Notes: generated by a model from the sequence alone, not told the origin. A DNA stretch of 64,000 bases from Lota lota (GCA_026745465.1 JACYXH010000838.1:215297-279296); one strand, 5' to 3'. Numbered from the stretch's first letter, positions 49,791 to 62,189 are shown. Numbers and translations are program-made.

Positions 49791-51616
49791 AACTATTACA
49801 TGCTAAATGTTATGTGATCCTTTTTTAGAAATGATCTGCCATGTATATTCCTTTAACCCATTTTACTTTGATACAAACTTTGGGAAGCTGAATGGAAGTT
49901 AAAAATGCAACCTCTTTTCTTTCAAAGCGTGTGATAACGAGCACAACAGAGTATTTTTTTCTTCTAAATTCAAATGAGCGATTTGTCAAGTCTAATGAAT
50001 ATGATTAAAGATGTGTCCCCGTCTGACCTTTTTCCAAGACTGAAAAGTCATGGATGCGTTTTACATTTAAATTTAGATCTCGTCAAAGAATGGCATTCCA
50101 ACCTCCCACCAGTGAAGACAAAATCGAAGGTCCTTCTCAAGAATAAAAGATGAATACTGTTACATGATGTTTCCGTCTCTCAAAGGAGCTCCAAATCACA
50201 GCCCGTTTTGGGTGCCAGTTAGCGATGGCAGCGACAACAAAGGCTTTGTTTGAACGCAACTTTAACAATCCGTCGTGAAGAAGCTCCTTGACTCCACGGG
50301 GTCAACACAAAACATCAGGGGATAAAGAGATGTCATTATCGTGTCAGTTTGATTCACATTCCTTCATATTAACATCATCTTCATCTCAATCTGGTTTGTC
50401 ACGCATACCATTTTGTGTCAAAAGCGGCTCTAGGAATACACTTCTTTGCTCATACACACTGCTCAGTTATTTAATTTTACTTCCTTTTTTTTTGTGAAAG
50501 GACTATTTGTGACTGCTATCCAAATAACCTTCTGGGCCACCATAGAGAGAGAGAGAGAGAGAGGGAGAATTAAATATCCAATGGCACATTGCTTGCGATT
50601 GGGAGCTGATGAGCATTTAGGGATTCTTCTCTTGTGCTCTCATTTGCATTGTGAGCAGAACCGGCCCCCTGTGGCTTTGCGTGAGAGGATAAGCATGCTG
50701 GTGTTGTAATGGGCAGTAGCCTACTCCTCTAATTGATTTATATCTGAAGCCCTACTGTACGGGCCTAAGCTGTGCTCTGAATCCTGATTCCGTCTTCTGA
50801 TTCTTGCAATGGACCTGTTCACCTGGCCAGGCTTTTAGATCTCTTTATTGTTTTAATGACTGGTGACGGATGTCTGCTTTGTCTCTCTCTAGGTGCCCGT
50901 GAACAAAGTACTGAAGCCCCAGTAACTGTCTGTTTTATCCTTCTGGGGATTCGTCTGCCTGGATGTATGGCAGGCCCGAGACCCGTTAGTGGCCTGACAT
51001 TTGGCACACAGCGGCTGGGGATGGTCCAACACATCATTTTTTTCAAAACCAATTTTAAAGTTCTACCTTCAACCCATCTGCCACGGTCATGTCCATCCTA
51101 GATTACGTTGCAAACAACGGCCCCATTTGTTTCCCTTGGCTGCATATGAGGACGTTAGCTTTTTGTCTAAATTCAATACGATGCACGATCACTCCATGCC
51201 ATTGTGTGAGCATTTCACCGGTGGAACTTGGGGTAAGGCCACGCAAAAATGTTTTCCTTTTGTTACAGAAAAATCCCCAAAATGATTTGAAATATATAAA
51301 TACATTGAAGAGCCAGGCCAAGCCCGATTCTAAACCCTTCATCTTTCAAAAACAAAACCTATATCCTGACCTGTGCATTGCTACTGACTCACAATCTTGT
51401 GTTGTTGATATATTGCAATTCAGCACCAGGAGGTAAATCAAAACCACAAACTAATACTTTAACTGTTGGATAACTGTCAATCAAGCTCATCAATCCGATT
51501 TACAATTTTAGAAAGATATTCGATATTAGCGCTCTGTAGTAAAGTTATATAAGACATAAAATGTCTGTTGCTTGAAAGAAAAACTGTGAGAAGAAATGTA
51601 TTTAGTTAAGAATTGT
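49791..51616. other. Intergenic, no gene seen
   Basis: Contains a short (AG)n at about 50544-50564. No supported gene. Confidence 0.4.
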
Positions 51617-51638
51617 CAACCTACCTCTTGGTAGGTTG
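51617..51638. repeat. Short hairpin, 9-bp arms
   Basis: CAACCTACC, loop TCTT, GGTAGGTTG. TTAATTGCCTTAATTG-type short direct repeats follow. Confidence 0.8.
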
Positions 51639-51774
51639 ATGATTAATTGCCTTAATTGCTTAGTTGCCTTAATTGATGAGTAATTGCCTTGATGATTCAT
51701 TCTTGGTGTTTTTATGTAAGTTTGAAAAATAAATGATGAATCACCACATAAATACAAATGTTCTCTTGAACATA

Positions 51775-51817
51775 TTCAACCGCTGTCTGAAGTTGAGCTG
51801 TTCAGACAGCGGTTGAA
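51775..51817. repeat. Perfect hairpin, 17-bp arms, 9-nt loop
   Basis: Arm TTCAACCGCTGTCTGAA, loop GTTGAGCTG, then the exact reverse complement. With a G:U-compatible position the stem extends outward to about 22 bp. The 5' arm loosely resembles miR-181 (ACATTCAACGCTGTCGG) but carries insertions, and the perfect pairing is unlike that family. Confidence 0.9.
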
Positions 51818-52029
51818 TGTGTGTGGTGCTGAGGCTAGCATTGGCAACGCTGTTCAATGTATGATGTCAGGACACTGCCGCAACAGACATCCGGTATTGC
51901 CCCATGGATGTTTTCAGTATAAGAACAACCTCACATAGTCCTTGACAAAGAACCGTATGCTTTCACCCACTGAATATTTGATCATCTTCTTTGTTGACCT
52001 CGATATGGTGAATCGTGTTCCCCTCTGAA

Positions 52030-52320
52030 TCCCAGCACCATTCTGGTTTGAACTTGTGGAATGGTTTCAGTCAGCATCTACAGAGGCTTCTACTTCCTGG
52101 CTTGCTATAAGAGACCATTCTGAGATCGCTGTGTGGTATGGTTTCAGTCAGCATCTACAGAAGATTCGTCTTGACTGCTTGTTGACTGTTGTTGAACTGT
52201 AAGGCTGTTAGTGACCATTCTGGGTGCAACTTGTGTAAGGGTTTCAGTCTGTGATCTACAGAAGATTCGTCTTGACTGCTTGTTGACTGTGGTTGAACTG
52301 TGAGGCTGTTAGAGACCAAC
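52030..52320 (+). repeat. Tandem repeat, about 110-115-bp unit, 2.5-3 copies
   Basis: GACCATTCTG ... GGTTTCAGTC ... ATCTACAGAAGATTCGTC and TTGACTGCTTGTTGACTGT recur. The last two copies are closest; the first is diverged. Confidence 0.85.
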
Positions 52321-55024
52321 AACAGCATTTTGGCAGAGACCAAACTGGAGGGGAGGTTACTCTGTGTCAACACTTTTGTTTGTGTACACAGAAGCTGACG
52401 CTTTTTGTAACCATGAGGTGCACTATGATAAGAATTGTTGTCATCACATCCAACTTGTGTAGCAATATATCTTAGTCAAAACTGACTTGTTTCATAATTG
52501 ACTGTTATTACATTTTGGCAAGTCCCCCCTTTGCATGTATTTGATACTAAGCCATGATGCAAAATTGGCAAAACTCCAAATCGTAATTTTTTGTTTCCAT
52601 CTTGTCATGATGCAGTTTGACAGATTTCCTCTGGAAATAACTCTCATCAGGTGTAAACTGTAGACACAACCAAATGCAAAGCAAATGAGACGGAAATCTC
52701 TAGCACTTAAAAACTCTGGCGACAACTGTGGGCCTTTTCTCAACACAATGCCAAAGATTTCCATAAACTTTGAGGAATGTGTGCGTGGTTGTGAAGTTGT
52801 GAAAGGAACCGACTTTTCTCTGATATGAAAGGATTATGGAGGACGGTCGCCATGGTATCTGTATGTCCAATATTACTGGTGTTCAATAAATCCTTGTTGT
52901 TGTGCTCCCTTCCTTGGACACGATGACTTTATCAAAATAGAAACATTCACTTTCATACTTTCAAAAAGTAAATTGAACCATTCGATTAAATATGAATGGA
53001 GCCATGAGGAAAAGCTTCGTCCCTCATTTCATGCTTTACTGGCAAGCATGATCTTTGACTTCCAGACTAAACGGGGGAAAATACATATTTGAAAAACATG
53101 GTGTAGGGTCTGTAAAATCTGCGGCGCAGCGCTGGAAATCTGTTAGCCCCCCTCACAGTGTGGACTTGCTGCCGCTTCCAATTTCCCCTTTGTCGCTCTG
53201 GCAGAATGATGATACATGTTGATCCACAAGTCTGATCACATTTGATCACCGACTTTTTCATTGTTGAGATGGCCACTTAGAATCTCTTGTCAGCCGGCTA
53301 AATGGATCCAGGTTCTCGGCTTCCTCCGTGGGTGTGCTGCTGTGTGCTAGACCTGTTCTGCTGTGCCTTCCCTTCACCCAGTGACATCACTGGGTGAGTA
53401 GAGAATGCGGGATTCTTACACATGGCATATGTGGTGCTTTGCTTCCACACATCACACAAAGTACATATCAGTTGTATTATCTTTGCCCTGCTGAATAGCA
53501 TTATGGAGTACGTTGTAACTACAGTGTAAACATGCAGTATGTGATATATACTGCATGAAATAAAAGAACAATTGAAAGGTGCACCGCTGCAATTCTGTCA
53601 CATAGTTGGCCTTGTCAGAAGTTGCCAGCGTTATGTAGTAGGCTCATATAAGAGCACCTAAGAGATACACACAAAAGTGATCTGTTTGTGTTTATTTCTC
53701 CTTTATCCCCCCTGACACCACAGACACAAGCAGACATGCCTAAATCTGCCTCTCCCCTTCTCTCCGCCCCTTCCATAGCTTAAAAACGGCTAGTAACATT
53801 CATTTTACATTCTGAACAAATGCCAAACCGAAACAGCAAAACAAACTAAATCACTGAAATAACCTTGTCGAGAGACAGAGAGAGAGAGAGAGAGATATGA
53901 GCCAGGCCACACAGATTACACAGCTCGACTCAACAGATATACCCAACCACCAGGGGTCGCTGTGGTCTAAAAGAGAGCACTTTGAAAAGCGTGTATAATG
54001 TGTTTCAGGTGTGGACCTACTTTAATGCGTGGATTTCTTAACAGGCGTAAATAGCTCATCTGTTTTGAATGTATCACGTGTGCACGTTCAAGTGTTAGTA
54101 TAGAGGCCTCATAAATCAGTGAGAGGGACATCAGCAGTTCTGTTGGCAACAGCGCAGTGATGAGAGTTCCTGGCTGCCGCACACACGAGCGATGGGATGT
54201 TTTTTTTTTAATTGTGACTCCCAGGTTTAATGAGAAGATGTGACCACCCACTCACACACTCCTGAGGCCTATGAACTCGACGTGTTCTTTTGGACAGCGG
54301 CCAGCAGTGAATTAAAAAGAATAAAACGAATACAAATACAAAGCACGCTGTTGGGGGTGGATTGTATGCATACGTCCACAGTCGTTTTTTGTTCTATCTT
54401 TGTTTCTTTATTTTTGTGTCAATTATTAACAAGATGTTCTGGTTTAAGATGCTGAAGGGTATTAGACATATTTTCTTATCATTTGCTTTGGCGTTGAAAA
54501 TGTGTTTGTTCAAGAGATCTTCAGAGCTGTAGAGAAATATTTTCTTTGTGAAGAGTGAATTTAGAGCTGCAGTCAGCCAGACTTTTGTTTCTGAGCACTT
54601 TTAAAGCCATTTCTACAAACAGTTCTGTCCATTCATGGTACAAGCGAAGACCCGCACTGAATAACAACGCACACTTATTACAACATTGTCACTGAATGCT
54701 AAAGCTAAAATCATCCGGAATATTATCCACCACCACACACTGTGGCGGTGGAAGAATCCCTCTTCAATGTGCTGTTATCTTTCCAGGGTCCATGAGAATA
54801 AAGGTGCGCGTGACGAGTGCAGGCTGGGCCTGTTCAGTCATTAGCAGCAGCTATAACCAAAGCACCTGTGTGGCGTTCACCTGGTGGCTGGTGTAGGACA
54901 GCTACAGGTTCAGGATCATGGCCAGGCTCATGTATTCACGGGCGGTCTCCGTTCTCCACCAGCCACAGAGCTCCAATCAGTGCGATTACCACAGGTTGCC
55001 AACATGGCTGCTCTGCCAATTGAG
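52321..55024. other. Intergenic, no gene seen
   Basis: Contains an 11-bp palindrome TCACCCAGTGA-CA-TCACTGGGTGA at about 53375-53398 and a short (AG)n at 53875-53896. No supported gene. Confidence 0.4.
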
Positions 55025-55165
55025 GGAGAGAAAGAAAGGGAGAGATGGAGATATAGGGAGGGGGAGACGGAGACTGAGAGAGATGAAGAGAGCGGAACCT
55101 AGAGAGTGATTAAGAGAGAGAGAGATGGAGAGCGAGAGAGAGAAAGAGATGGAGAGAGAGGGAGT
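55025..55165. repeat. GA-rich degenerate microsatellite
   Basis: GAGAGA and GAGATGGAGA units, interrupted. Confidence 0.85.
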
Positions 55166-55615
55166 TTCTGTTATCCAGAAACACTGAGGTGGTCTTCCAG
55201 TGGCAGGAAAGATGATGGATGGGCGAGGGGCACCAGGAGCTCTAAGATAGAGAGAGTATAGAATAGAGATAAGATGAGATGGTACTTTTTTTTTAATCCT
55301 AGATGGGTGTCACAGCAGAGTCAAGTACAGGACAGTAATAGTAATACATTTAAACAATACTGACAATTAACTAGACAATATTAACTATCTTACAAGACCA
55401 AAACTACACATTATTGACCATTACATGTACGTGTCTACAATGAAATAATTCACTGCACACACTACTCAAAATTGCTCATACAATCTTTTTAGTTTACTTG
55501 ATTATTTGTCCTACGTTTAAACTGGTTTGACAACGTAGATAATTTCCCATGCAAACAATACCTTTTGGAATTGACTTGAGTCCGGGAGCGGAAGCTGCTT
55601 CCTCCTGGAGGAAAC

Positions 55616-55801
55616 ATGTTGGTGAATGGCTTGATAAAACCTATGGATGATGTCCACTGCGACACCAGCCTTCATGGGCCTCGCAGGCATTTACACGGAG
55701 AGGCAGACGAATTCTGCAATGCCAACGGACTGGACACGCCTGCAGGCCTTGTTATGAATACGGAGTGCATCGATTGGACGTTACATCTGGACAAACGCTG
55801 A
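55616..55801 (+). other. Small open frame, 61 codons, doubtful
   Basis: An ATG-to-stop frame of mixed, non-repetitive composition starting MLVNGLIKPMDDVHCD and ending in a Trp-Thr-Leu-His-Leu segment. No signal peptide, domain or splice context is evident. The amino-acid mix looks more protein-like than its neighbours, which is the only reason for listing it. Confidence 0.12.
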
Positions 55802-56189
55802 GCGCACACCGCCGTGAATTAGAACAGGGTTCAAGTAAAGTTGGCTTGCCCTGTGCATGCGGCGCACGGTACCGGTGAACGATAGCGGTACACGACAGAC
55901 ACACATCTACACCTGTTCTCGCGTGTGAGCACGCACGCACGCGCCACGCTTCACATGCGTTGGTGATACCCAGGAAGCAGGAGCGCGCTCTCTACGGGTC
56001 GTAACACGGAGCCTCTTTTCACGGAGCCCAAAGCGCGCAGAGTGATTCCGAGCTGGGGAGATAGGGGCGGGGTCCACACGTCATGTCGTGCGATTCCCCC
56101 GGGGGGGGGGTAACATCGCCTCGGTTCGGCTTCCCTCTGAAAGCTATCGCTACTTTTCATGAGGGCTTTCCTCCCCCGGGAAGAGCAGA

Positions 56190-56213
56190 GGGGGGGGGGG
56201 GGGGGGGGGGGGG
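56190..56213. repeat. Poly-G tract, about 22 nt
   Basis: A long G run. A shorter one lies at about 56100-56110. Confidence 0.95.
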
Positions 56214-56449
56214 AGGAATCGCTTGAGAGACAAACACAGCGCGAGGGCTGAGCGGAACTGCTGCACAAAGCAAACGCGTTTATGCGCGCTGAACTCTCCT
56301 GTCCTTTCACAAGGGCAGGGGAGTGAAGGATCGGGGTGTCAGAGCCGTGATGGCTGCAGAGCGGGGCTCCTGACACCTTCACCTTGTCTGACTTACGAGG
56401 GCCCTTTTGTTTACGAGGGGCCCTACTACACCTTAACCTCTCCCTCGCC

Positions 56450-56495
56450 CACACACACACTCAATCTTACTCTATCTATGTCTCTCACACACACA

Positions 56496-56549
<54 letters not shown>

Positions 56550-56606
56550 CTTATCTTACACACACAATCTTCCTATATGTGTCTTGTCTCCATGCACACA
56601 CTCACA

Positions 56607-56672
<66 letters not shown>

Positions 56673-56740
56673 CTTATCTTACACACACAATCTTCCTATA
56701 TGTGTCTTGTCTCCATGCACACACTCACACACTCTCTCTT
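56450..56740. repeat. CT/CA microsatellite with tandem duplicated segment
   Basis: Two (CT)n runs, each followed by the same CACACACTTATCTTACACAC and CAATCTTCCTATATGTGTCT and TGTCTCCATGCACACACTC sequence. A unit of about 130 bp including the microsatellite was duplicated. Confidence 0.93.
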
Positions 56741-57088
56741 TCTCTATGTCGGTGCCAGTTGGACGGATTGTATTTGTCGTTTGTGCTTTTCCGGTGGCTC
56801 AGAATAAGCTTCAGCAATAAAGCAGTAAACCCAATCCATCTGGTACTTCTAACTCTTGTGTACAGTAGTTAAAACACACTCACACACACACACTTTTTGC
56901 CAACAGCTCAACAAACAGCTAACTTTCACATGCGTGTGTGCAGGAGAGCTGTTTGAGAGAGTGTGACAGGAAAGGTGAACGAGTGAGGAGATGGAGGAGA
57001 CTTCTTTCTGTCACCAGAACACGGAACATTAGCACAGCGGGGTACATGTTGGCATCAAAGCGCAAGACAGTCTGATTGTCTCTTTTTT

Positions 57089-57171
57089 TCTCTCTCTCTC
57101 TCTTTCTCTTTCTCTCTCTTTCTCTCCCTCTCTTTCTCTCCCTCTCTTTCAAAGGCAATACACTTGAACTT

Positions 57172-57240
<69 letters not shown>
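57089..57240. repeat. CT-rich microsatellites
   Basis: (CT)n and TTTCTCTCCC units at 57089-57150 and a pure CT run at about 57187-57239, with CACTTGAAC-containing unique sequence between. Confidence 0.93.
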
Positions 57241-57241
<1 letters not shown>

Positions 57242-57804
57242 GATGCTTGTACGGCCCCAGGAAAAAGTGCTGATGTAAACCTTATAAAACATTAAAATAT
57301 AATCCAAATCGAAGGACCTGTTACACCTGCATCACTTCTCGTTCAACTGTCAGGATAAACAGTTAATTGAATGTCAAGATTATGACAAATTGCATGTGAC
57401 AGATGTACCTACCCACACATTCTGTTTAACCACAATATTTTATTTATGCTGAAGGTACCAAAGAGAAATACTATTAAAGTATTTGAATAACTGTTTGACT
57501 CTTTGTAGTGTGTGTGTGTGTCTGAATATATGATAGGATTTGGTGCATGGGAAGAATAGACAAATATAAAAAAACAAACATCCTTTCAGAAAGAAAGCTG
57601 CTGTAATTTATATCATAACCCAATCGTGGTTCTACATTTTAGCATTTCCCCCCCCCCCAAAGGACACTAGATGGGTGATCCTCACAAACCACAGACGGCA
57701 TTGTCCACAAAAGAGCGATGCAGGCCTCTCTTTGTTAAGCTGCATGATGAACACTGCGCTGAGCGGGCCGTGGAAGAGACGGAACGGGGAGCCGTGCCAT
57801 CATA
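57241..57804. other. Intergenic, no gene seen
   Basis: AT-rich with a poly-C run at about 57649-57658. No supported gene. Confidence 0.4.
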
Positions 57805-57820
57805 CCCCCCCCCCCCCCCT

Positions 57821-57850
<30 letters not shown>
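57805..57850. repeat. Poly-C then (CA)n
   Basis: About 14 C followed by a (CA)n of about 28 bp directly abutting the 27-bp minisatellite. Confidence 0.92.
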
Positions 57851-57854
<4 letters not shown>

Positions 57855-58290
57855 GTCCAGGGGAGTTGAACCCCAGACCCTGTCCAGGGGAGTTGAACCC
57901 CAGACCCTGTCCAGGGGAGTTGAACCCCAGACCCTGTCCAGGGGAGTTGAACCCCATACCCTGTCCAGGGGAGTTGAACCCCATACCCTGTCCAGGGGAG
58001 TTGAACCCCAGACCCTGTCCAGGGGAGTTGAACCCCAGACCCTGTCCAGGGGAGTTGAACCCCAGACCCTGTCCAGGGGAGTTGAACCCCATACCCTGTC
58101 CAGGGGAGTTGAACCCCATACCCTGTCCAGGGGAGTTGAACCCCAGACCCTGTCCAGGGGAGTTGAACCCCAGACCCTGTCCAGGGGAGTTGAACCCCAG
58201 ACCCTGTCCAGGGGAGTTGAACCCCATACCCTGTCCAGGGGAGTTGAACCCCAGACCCTGTCCAGGGGAGTTGAACCCCAGACCCTGTCC
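57851..58290 (+). repeat. Minisatellite, 27-bp unit, 16 copies with higher order
   Basis: The unit runs CCCTGTCCAGGGGAGTTGAA then CCCCAGA. A single variable position (AGA or ATA) follows the order GGGTT GGGTT GGGT GG, so a five-unit, 135-bp higher-order repeat is visible. All three frames are open on both strands since 27 is divisible by three. The translated PCPGELNPR repeat has no supporting gene structure. Read on the minus strand, every unit has GGTTCAACTCC, a perfect Pol III B-box consensus. Confidence 0.95.
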
Positions 58291-58499
58291 TTGCTCGTGA
58301 ACAGTTCCAGCTCCCAAACACGTGGGCCTAAACACCCGCCCCCGCCTCTATGACGGATGGGCTCGCTGGTGATTGATAGGCCCCGCCCTGGCTGCTGTGA
58401 CGCGCTGAGCCTCCGCTCCTCAGGAAACCTTCAGGCTGGAAGTCGAACTCTAAAAATAGCTGGGAGTGTTTGGCGGTGCTCCTACGGCCGCTCTTTAAT

Positions 58500-58845
58500 C
58501 TGTGTTTGTGTGGGTGCTGTTGGGGGGGGGGGGGGGGGGGGGGGGGGGCATCGTGGTGTGTGTGTGTGTGGGGGGGTGGTCAGGACTGATGCACACAGTA
58601 TGCATGTATTCAAGGTGGGGGCGTGCATCGTGGTGTGTGTGTGTGTGGGGGGGTGGTCAGGACTGATGCACACAGTATGCATGTATTCAAGTGATGTGTG
58701 TGTGTTTGTGTGGGTGCTGTTGGGGGGGGGGGCATCGTGGTGTGTGTGTGCGTGTGTGTGTGGGGGGGTGGTCAGGGCTGATGCACACAGTATGCATGTA
58801 TTCAAGTGTGTGTGTGTGTGTGTGTGTTTGTGTCATCCTGAATAC
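58500..58845 (+). repeat. Tandem repeat, about 80-115-bp units with G and GT runs
   Basis: GCATCGTGGTGTGTGTGTG ... GGGGTGGTCAGGACTGATGC, ACACAGTATGCATGTATTCA occurs three times. Units differ by the G run (about 30 nt at 58518-58548, about 10 nt at 58721-58731) and the GT length. Confidence 0.92.
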
Positions 58846-58946
58846 ATATTGCCTGTGTGTATTTAATGGCTGTTTTCACCTTTAGTGAATTATGCACAAA
58901 TGCAGAGTTAGTTCATTTCTCTGACGAGTATATAATATATTGTATA

Positions 58947-58947
58947 G

Positions 58948-58986
<39 letters not shown>

Positions 58987-58992
58987 CGTGCG
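58947..58992. repeat. (GT)n microsatellite
   Basis: About 35 bp of GT then GCGTGCGTGCGT. Confidence 0.93.
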
Positions 58993-59149
58993 TACATATA
59001 TATGTATGTGTGTGCACTTCTACTTCTACGCATACATGGATTTTTTCCCTATAAATATTTAAAATGATGGATCAGCAAAAGGTGTGTTATTCATGGAGTT
59101 CATCCACTTGTATGGTGTATCTTTACCCATGGGGGCAGTGGTTCTTACT

Positions 59150-59171
59150 TCCCCCCCCCCCCCCCCCCCCC
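59150..59171. repeat. Poly-C tract, about 21 nt
   Basis: An uninterrupted C run. Confidence 0.95.
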
Positions 59172-59235
59172 GCTCTGTAATAAACCCAGTATGCTTCAGA
59201 TAAACCACAGCATCTGTTAAACAGCAGGGTGACTG

Positions 59236-59238
<3 letters not shown>

Positions 59239-59275
<37 letters not shown>
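59239..59275. repeat. (CA)n microsatellite
   Basis: About 36 bp of pure CA. Confidence 0.95.
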
Positions 59276-59281
<6 letters not shown>

Positions 59282-61105
59282 CATTACCCACAGACCCAGG
59301 CACAGCGGGCCTATCTTAAACACCTGCATGACCAGATAAGAGAAAGAATGGGAGGCCTGGGATTAACCCATCCACTGGGGGAAAGGAGCAGGCGGGCTCC
59401 TTCACACGCAGTGGGGCGGCTGTAGGGGCCATGACTCCCACTACAGCACATCACCTTACCCCCTTCGGTTAATGAATAAATACACCAATGCATTCATACA
59501 TTCGGTAATGCACGAATCAATTGGAATGCCGAAGGACGGAGTGGCTTGCATCTACCGCACGCTTCATCCACAACGCTTCGCCTCGTGGGTACGCTATGCA
59601 AGTGTTTCTCTGATCCCGTAACTCAAACATCCATTTCCGTTCGATTGTTTTCAGGACCTTTATTGTTTACCTACGGAAGCCTATGAGTCGAATGTAAAAC
59701 ACATAAGGATTTGTTTGGCCTCTGGCTCCGGCCCTGGATGTCATACTGATGCGGTATGGGCGAGATAAGAACTTAATCTCAACGGGCGTTGGCGAGTCGT
59801 TAAACTGAATATGTCCGATCAGTTTGAAAAGAAACGGTGCTTCTGTCCTGATAGAGTTGTTACACAATGTCCCTTTATAGCTCAGGGCGTACCGTCTACA
59901 ATCATACAGATGGGGGGGGGGGGGGAATCCTGACTTCCTGTGAATTCATCTTAACATCTCTACAGAGGGGGGGGGGGGGGGGGAATACAAAGGTATACTA
60001 AAATGTTGAATAAACAAACAAGGCTTTACAAACCATTCATGTCGCTTTTATTGTAGAGTAACATTGCATACAACTTGAGGATTCTCCACATGCCTTATAT
60101 AGATGATAGAATTACAGAGAAAAATCGATTGATTATGGTCGGTTAGAATATAATACAATCAAAATTAATGTTCACTTAGGTGAACATTTATACTTGTCTG
60201 TTAAAGGCTTCTCAGGGGAGATGCGTTCATACTTTTAAAATAAACACATTATTCATTTGATTCATAATTCCTCACAAAGTTTTGTGGCAAAAGCACTGTA
60301 TAAGTCACACAGTTAGCCGAAGTATGTGTCAAGCAAACTTAATGCTGTGATGATCAACAAATGGCAACAACACCCTGAGTCAAAAGGTTGTGTACTTCAC
60401 TATTAATAGCTTCGGGAATCAACCTGCATGGAAAATATGGCGGACTCGAAACTAGAAAAAAGACCGATACGTTTATGAGGTGCAGGCATGCACCTCATTG
60501 CAATAGGTCAACAATACCGTGTGCATGATCGCGTTTCGAACAGTCCACAAGCTGCAGTGACTACATTGTACCCTGTCGAAATAGCTGCGGTGGACAGCAG
60601 TCCATCAGCCAATGCAAAGATGACGGTTGTTGTTTTGAGTATAGTAAGGCCTTTAGTCTCACGCCAGCAGAACCACAACTGTCTGTGATCATAACACACC
60701 AGTGCAGTTTGGTGTGTCACCGTCCAGACGGGGCTAGGCGGCCGTAAGGTAGACCAGCGGTTTATGACGACGTTTTCATGACGTGAGTCTGAGTTTCAGC
60801 CTCGGCTGACCCTCTGGCCCAGAAGATAAGGAGATAACCAAGAAGTAGAAAAGTCAAAGACAACATTGTTACTGCGGATTAGGATTGACATTTAGAAATG
60901 TATAGAAAAAAATATATACATAGATAAATCTTGGTTCACAGTTGACTATATATAGACTGGATGTTTCCAGTTTTATATTCTCATCATGACTAGCTGCATG
61001 TGTTAACCTTTACGTTGTATGTTAATTTGTACTGTTTGGACTAGTCTCTAACTTGTTGAACTCCACAGCTGAAGTTCGGATGAGCTTCATAGCAACCACC
61101 CATTA
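59276..61105. other. Intergenic, no gene seen
   Basis: Holds two poly-G tracts at about 59911-59925 and 59967-59982 and a near-palindrome GAGGTGCAGGCATGCACCTC at about 60478-60497. No supported gene. Confidence 0.45.
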
Positions 61106-61439
61106 GGCCAGTTCAGACCAAACATGGAAAAATACACGGTTTTAGAATTCTTTCATAGAACGATCCCATTAAAGTAGACATTTCACATCCAAACGACGAG
61201 ACCAGTTCCAAAACCGTTCTTGTAGTAACATCACACATCTAGGTTGCATTTAGGGATTCTGTAGTGCCGGCTGTCTGCACTGGAGTCTGATTGGCTGAGA
61301 ACGACAAGTCTAGTTTTAAGTGTTTTATTCTAATATTTGACAGGTTGAATCTTGAAGATCGGTTGAGATACAACTGGAGACCTTCTAAAACTGCAGTTTG
61401 AAGTCAGGTCCTTTCTCGTCTTTATGGTCTGAACTGGCC
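61106..61439. mobile_element. MITE-like element, 334 bp, 15-bp terminal inverted repeats
   Basis: The left end GGCCAGTTCAGACCA is the exact reverse complement of the right end TGGTCTGAACTGGCC. A second matching block (CGGTTTTAGAA left, GCAGTTTTAGAA inverted right) lies about 30-45 nt inside. No coding frame. The target duplication is unclear, so the superfamily is not assigned. Confidence 0.55.
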
Positions 61440-61886
61440 TTTAAATGTGACACAAACCTTTTTGTCACCATTATACAACTGTTCACATTGCACTTCCAAG
61501 TTACCATGAATTTACACTGTACGGATTTACGAACGAATCCCGTGTAATCCATGCGATCCATGTGATTGCAAGAGGACTCCTTCCCCCCCAGTAGACCCAG
61601 GCGACTACGGTTCTGACAGCAGATGAACATCACACACTAAATTACGAGCCAGGGTGTGGCTAAAGGCCAACATCATTGAGGCAAATCCCTTGAGAAATAA
61701 ATACCTGTCAATCAGGAACATCGGGAGCACTTGGCAGGTCGCTGTTACAACCACCCCTACCCAACCCCCTTTTAGGTCCAAATTTCATATTCTCCTCAAG
61801 TCTCGTCAATGATTTAGAATGACCTTCCAGTCGTTCTGCCCCTGTCTCTCTGATGGGACCATACACCCCAGAGGACACAAAATAAA

Positions 61887-62026
61887 GAGAGAGAGAGAGA
61901 GAGAGAACTAGAGAGGAGAGAGAGAACGAGAGAGAGAGAGAGGGAGAGAGAGAACGAGAGAGAGAGAGAGAGAGAGGGAGAGAGAACGAGAGAGAGAGAG
62001 AACGAGAGAACGAGAGAGAGAAAGTG
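61887..62026. repeat. GA-rich microsatellite with GAACGAGA units
   Basis: GAGAGA runs broken by AACGAGAG at irregular steps. Confidence 0.93.
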
Positions 62027-62189
62027 CAGCTGATGCTTTCAAATTCAACCACTCATGGCCAAATGCAACCAATTCTCACAAACACATCCACTCATTGCAG
62101 ATTGGGTAAAAAAAATAGAAGAATTTAATGTTCTTTTGCTCGTCTATTGTTCTTTTTACCGCATGGTTCTGTTCATCTGCCCACCATCG

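Noticed and set aside
51775-51817. miR-181 gene
   Set aside because: The similarity needs insertions, and the perfect arm pairing and 9-nt loop are unlike the conserved miR-181 precursor.
57851-58290. CRISPR array
   Set aside because: Units are directly adjacent with no spacers, and the DNA is vertebrate.
57671-58335. 209-217-codon repeat proteins on both strands
   Set aside because: A 27-bp unit keeps all frames open; no promoter, splice or start context supports translation. The array is reported as a minisatellite instead.
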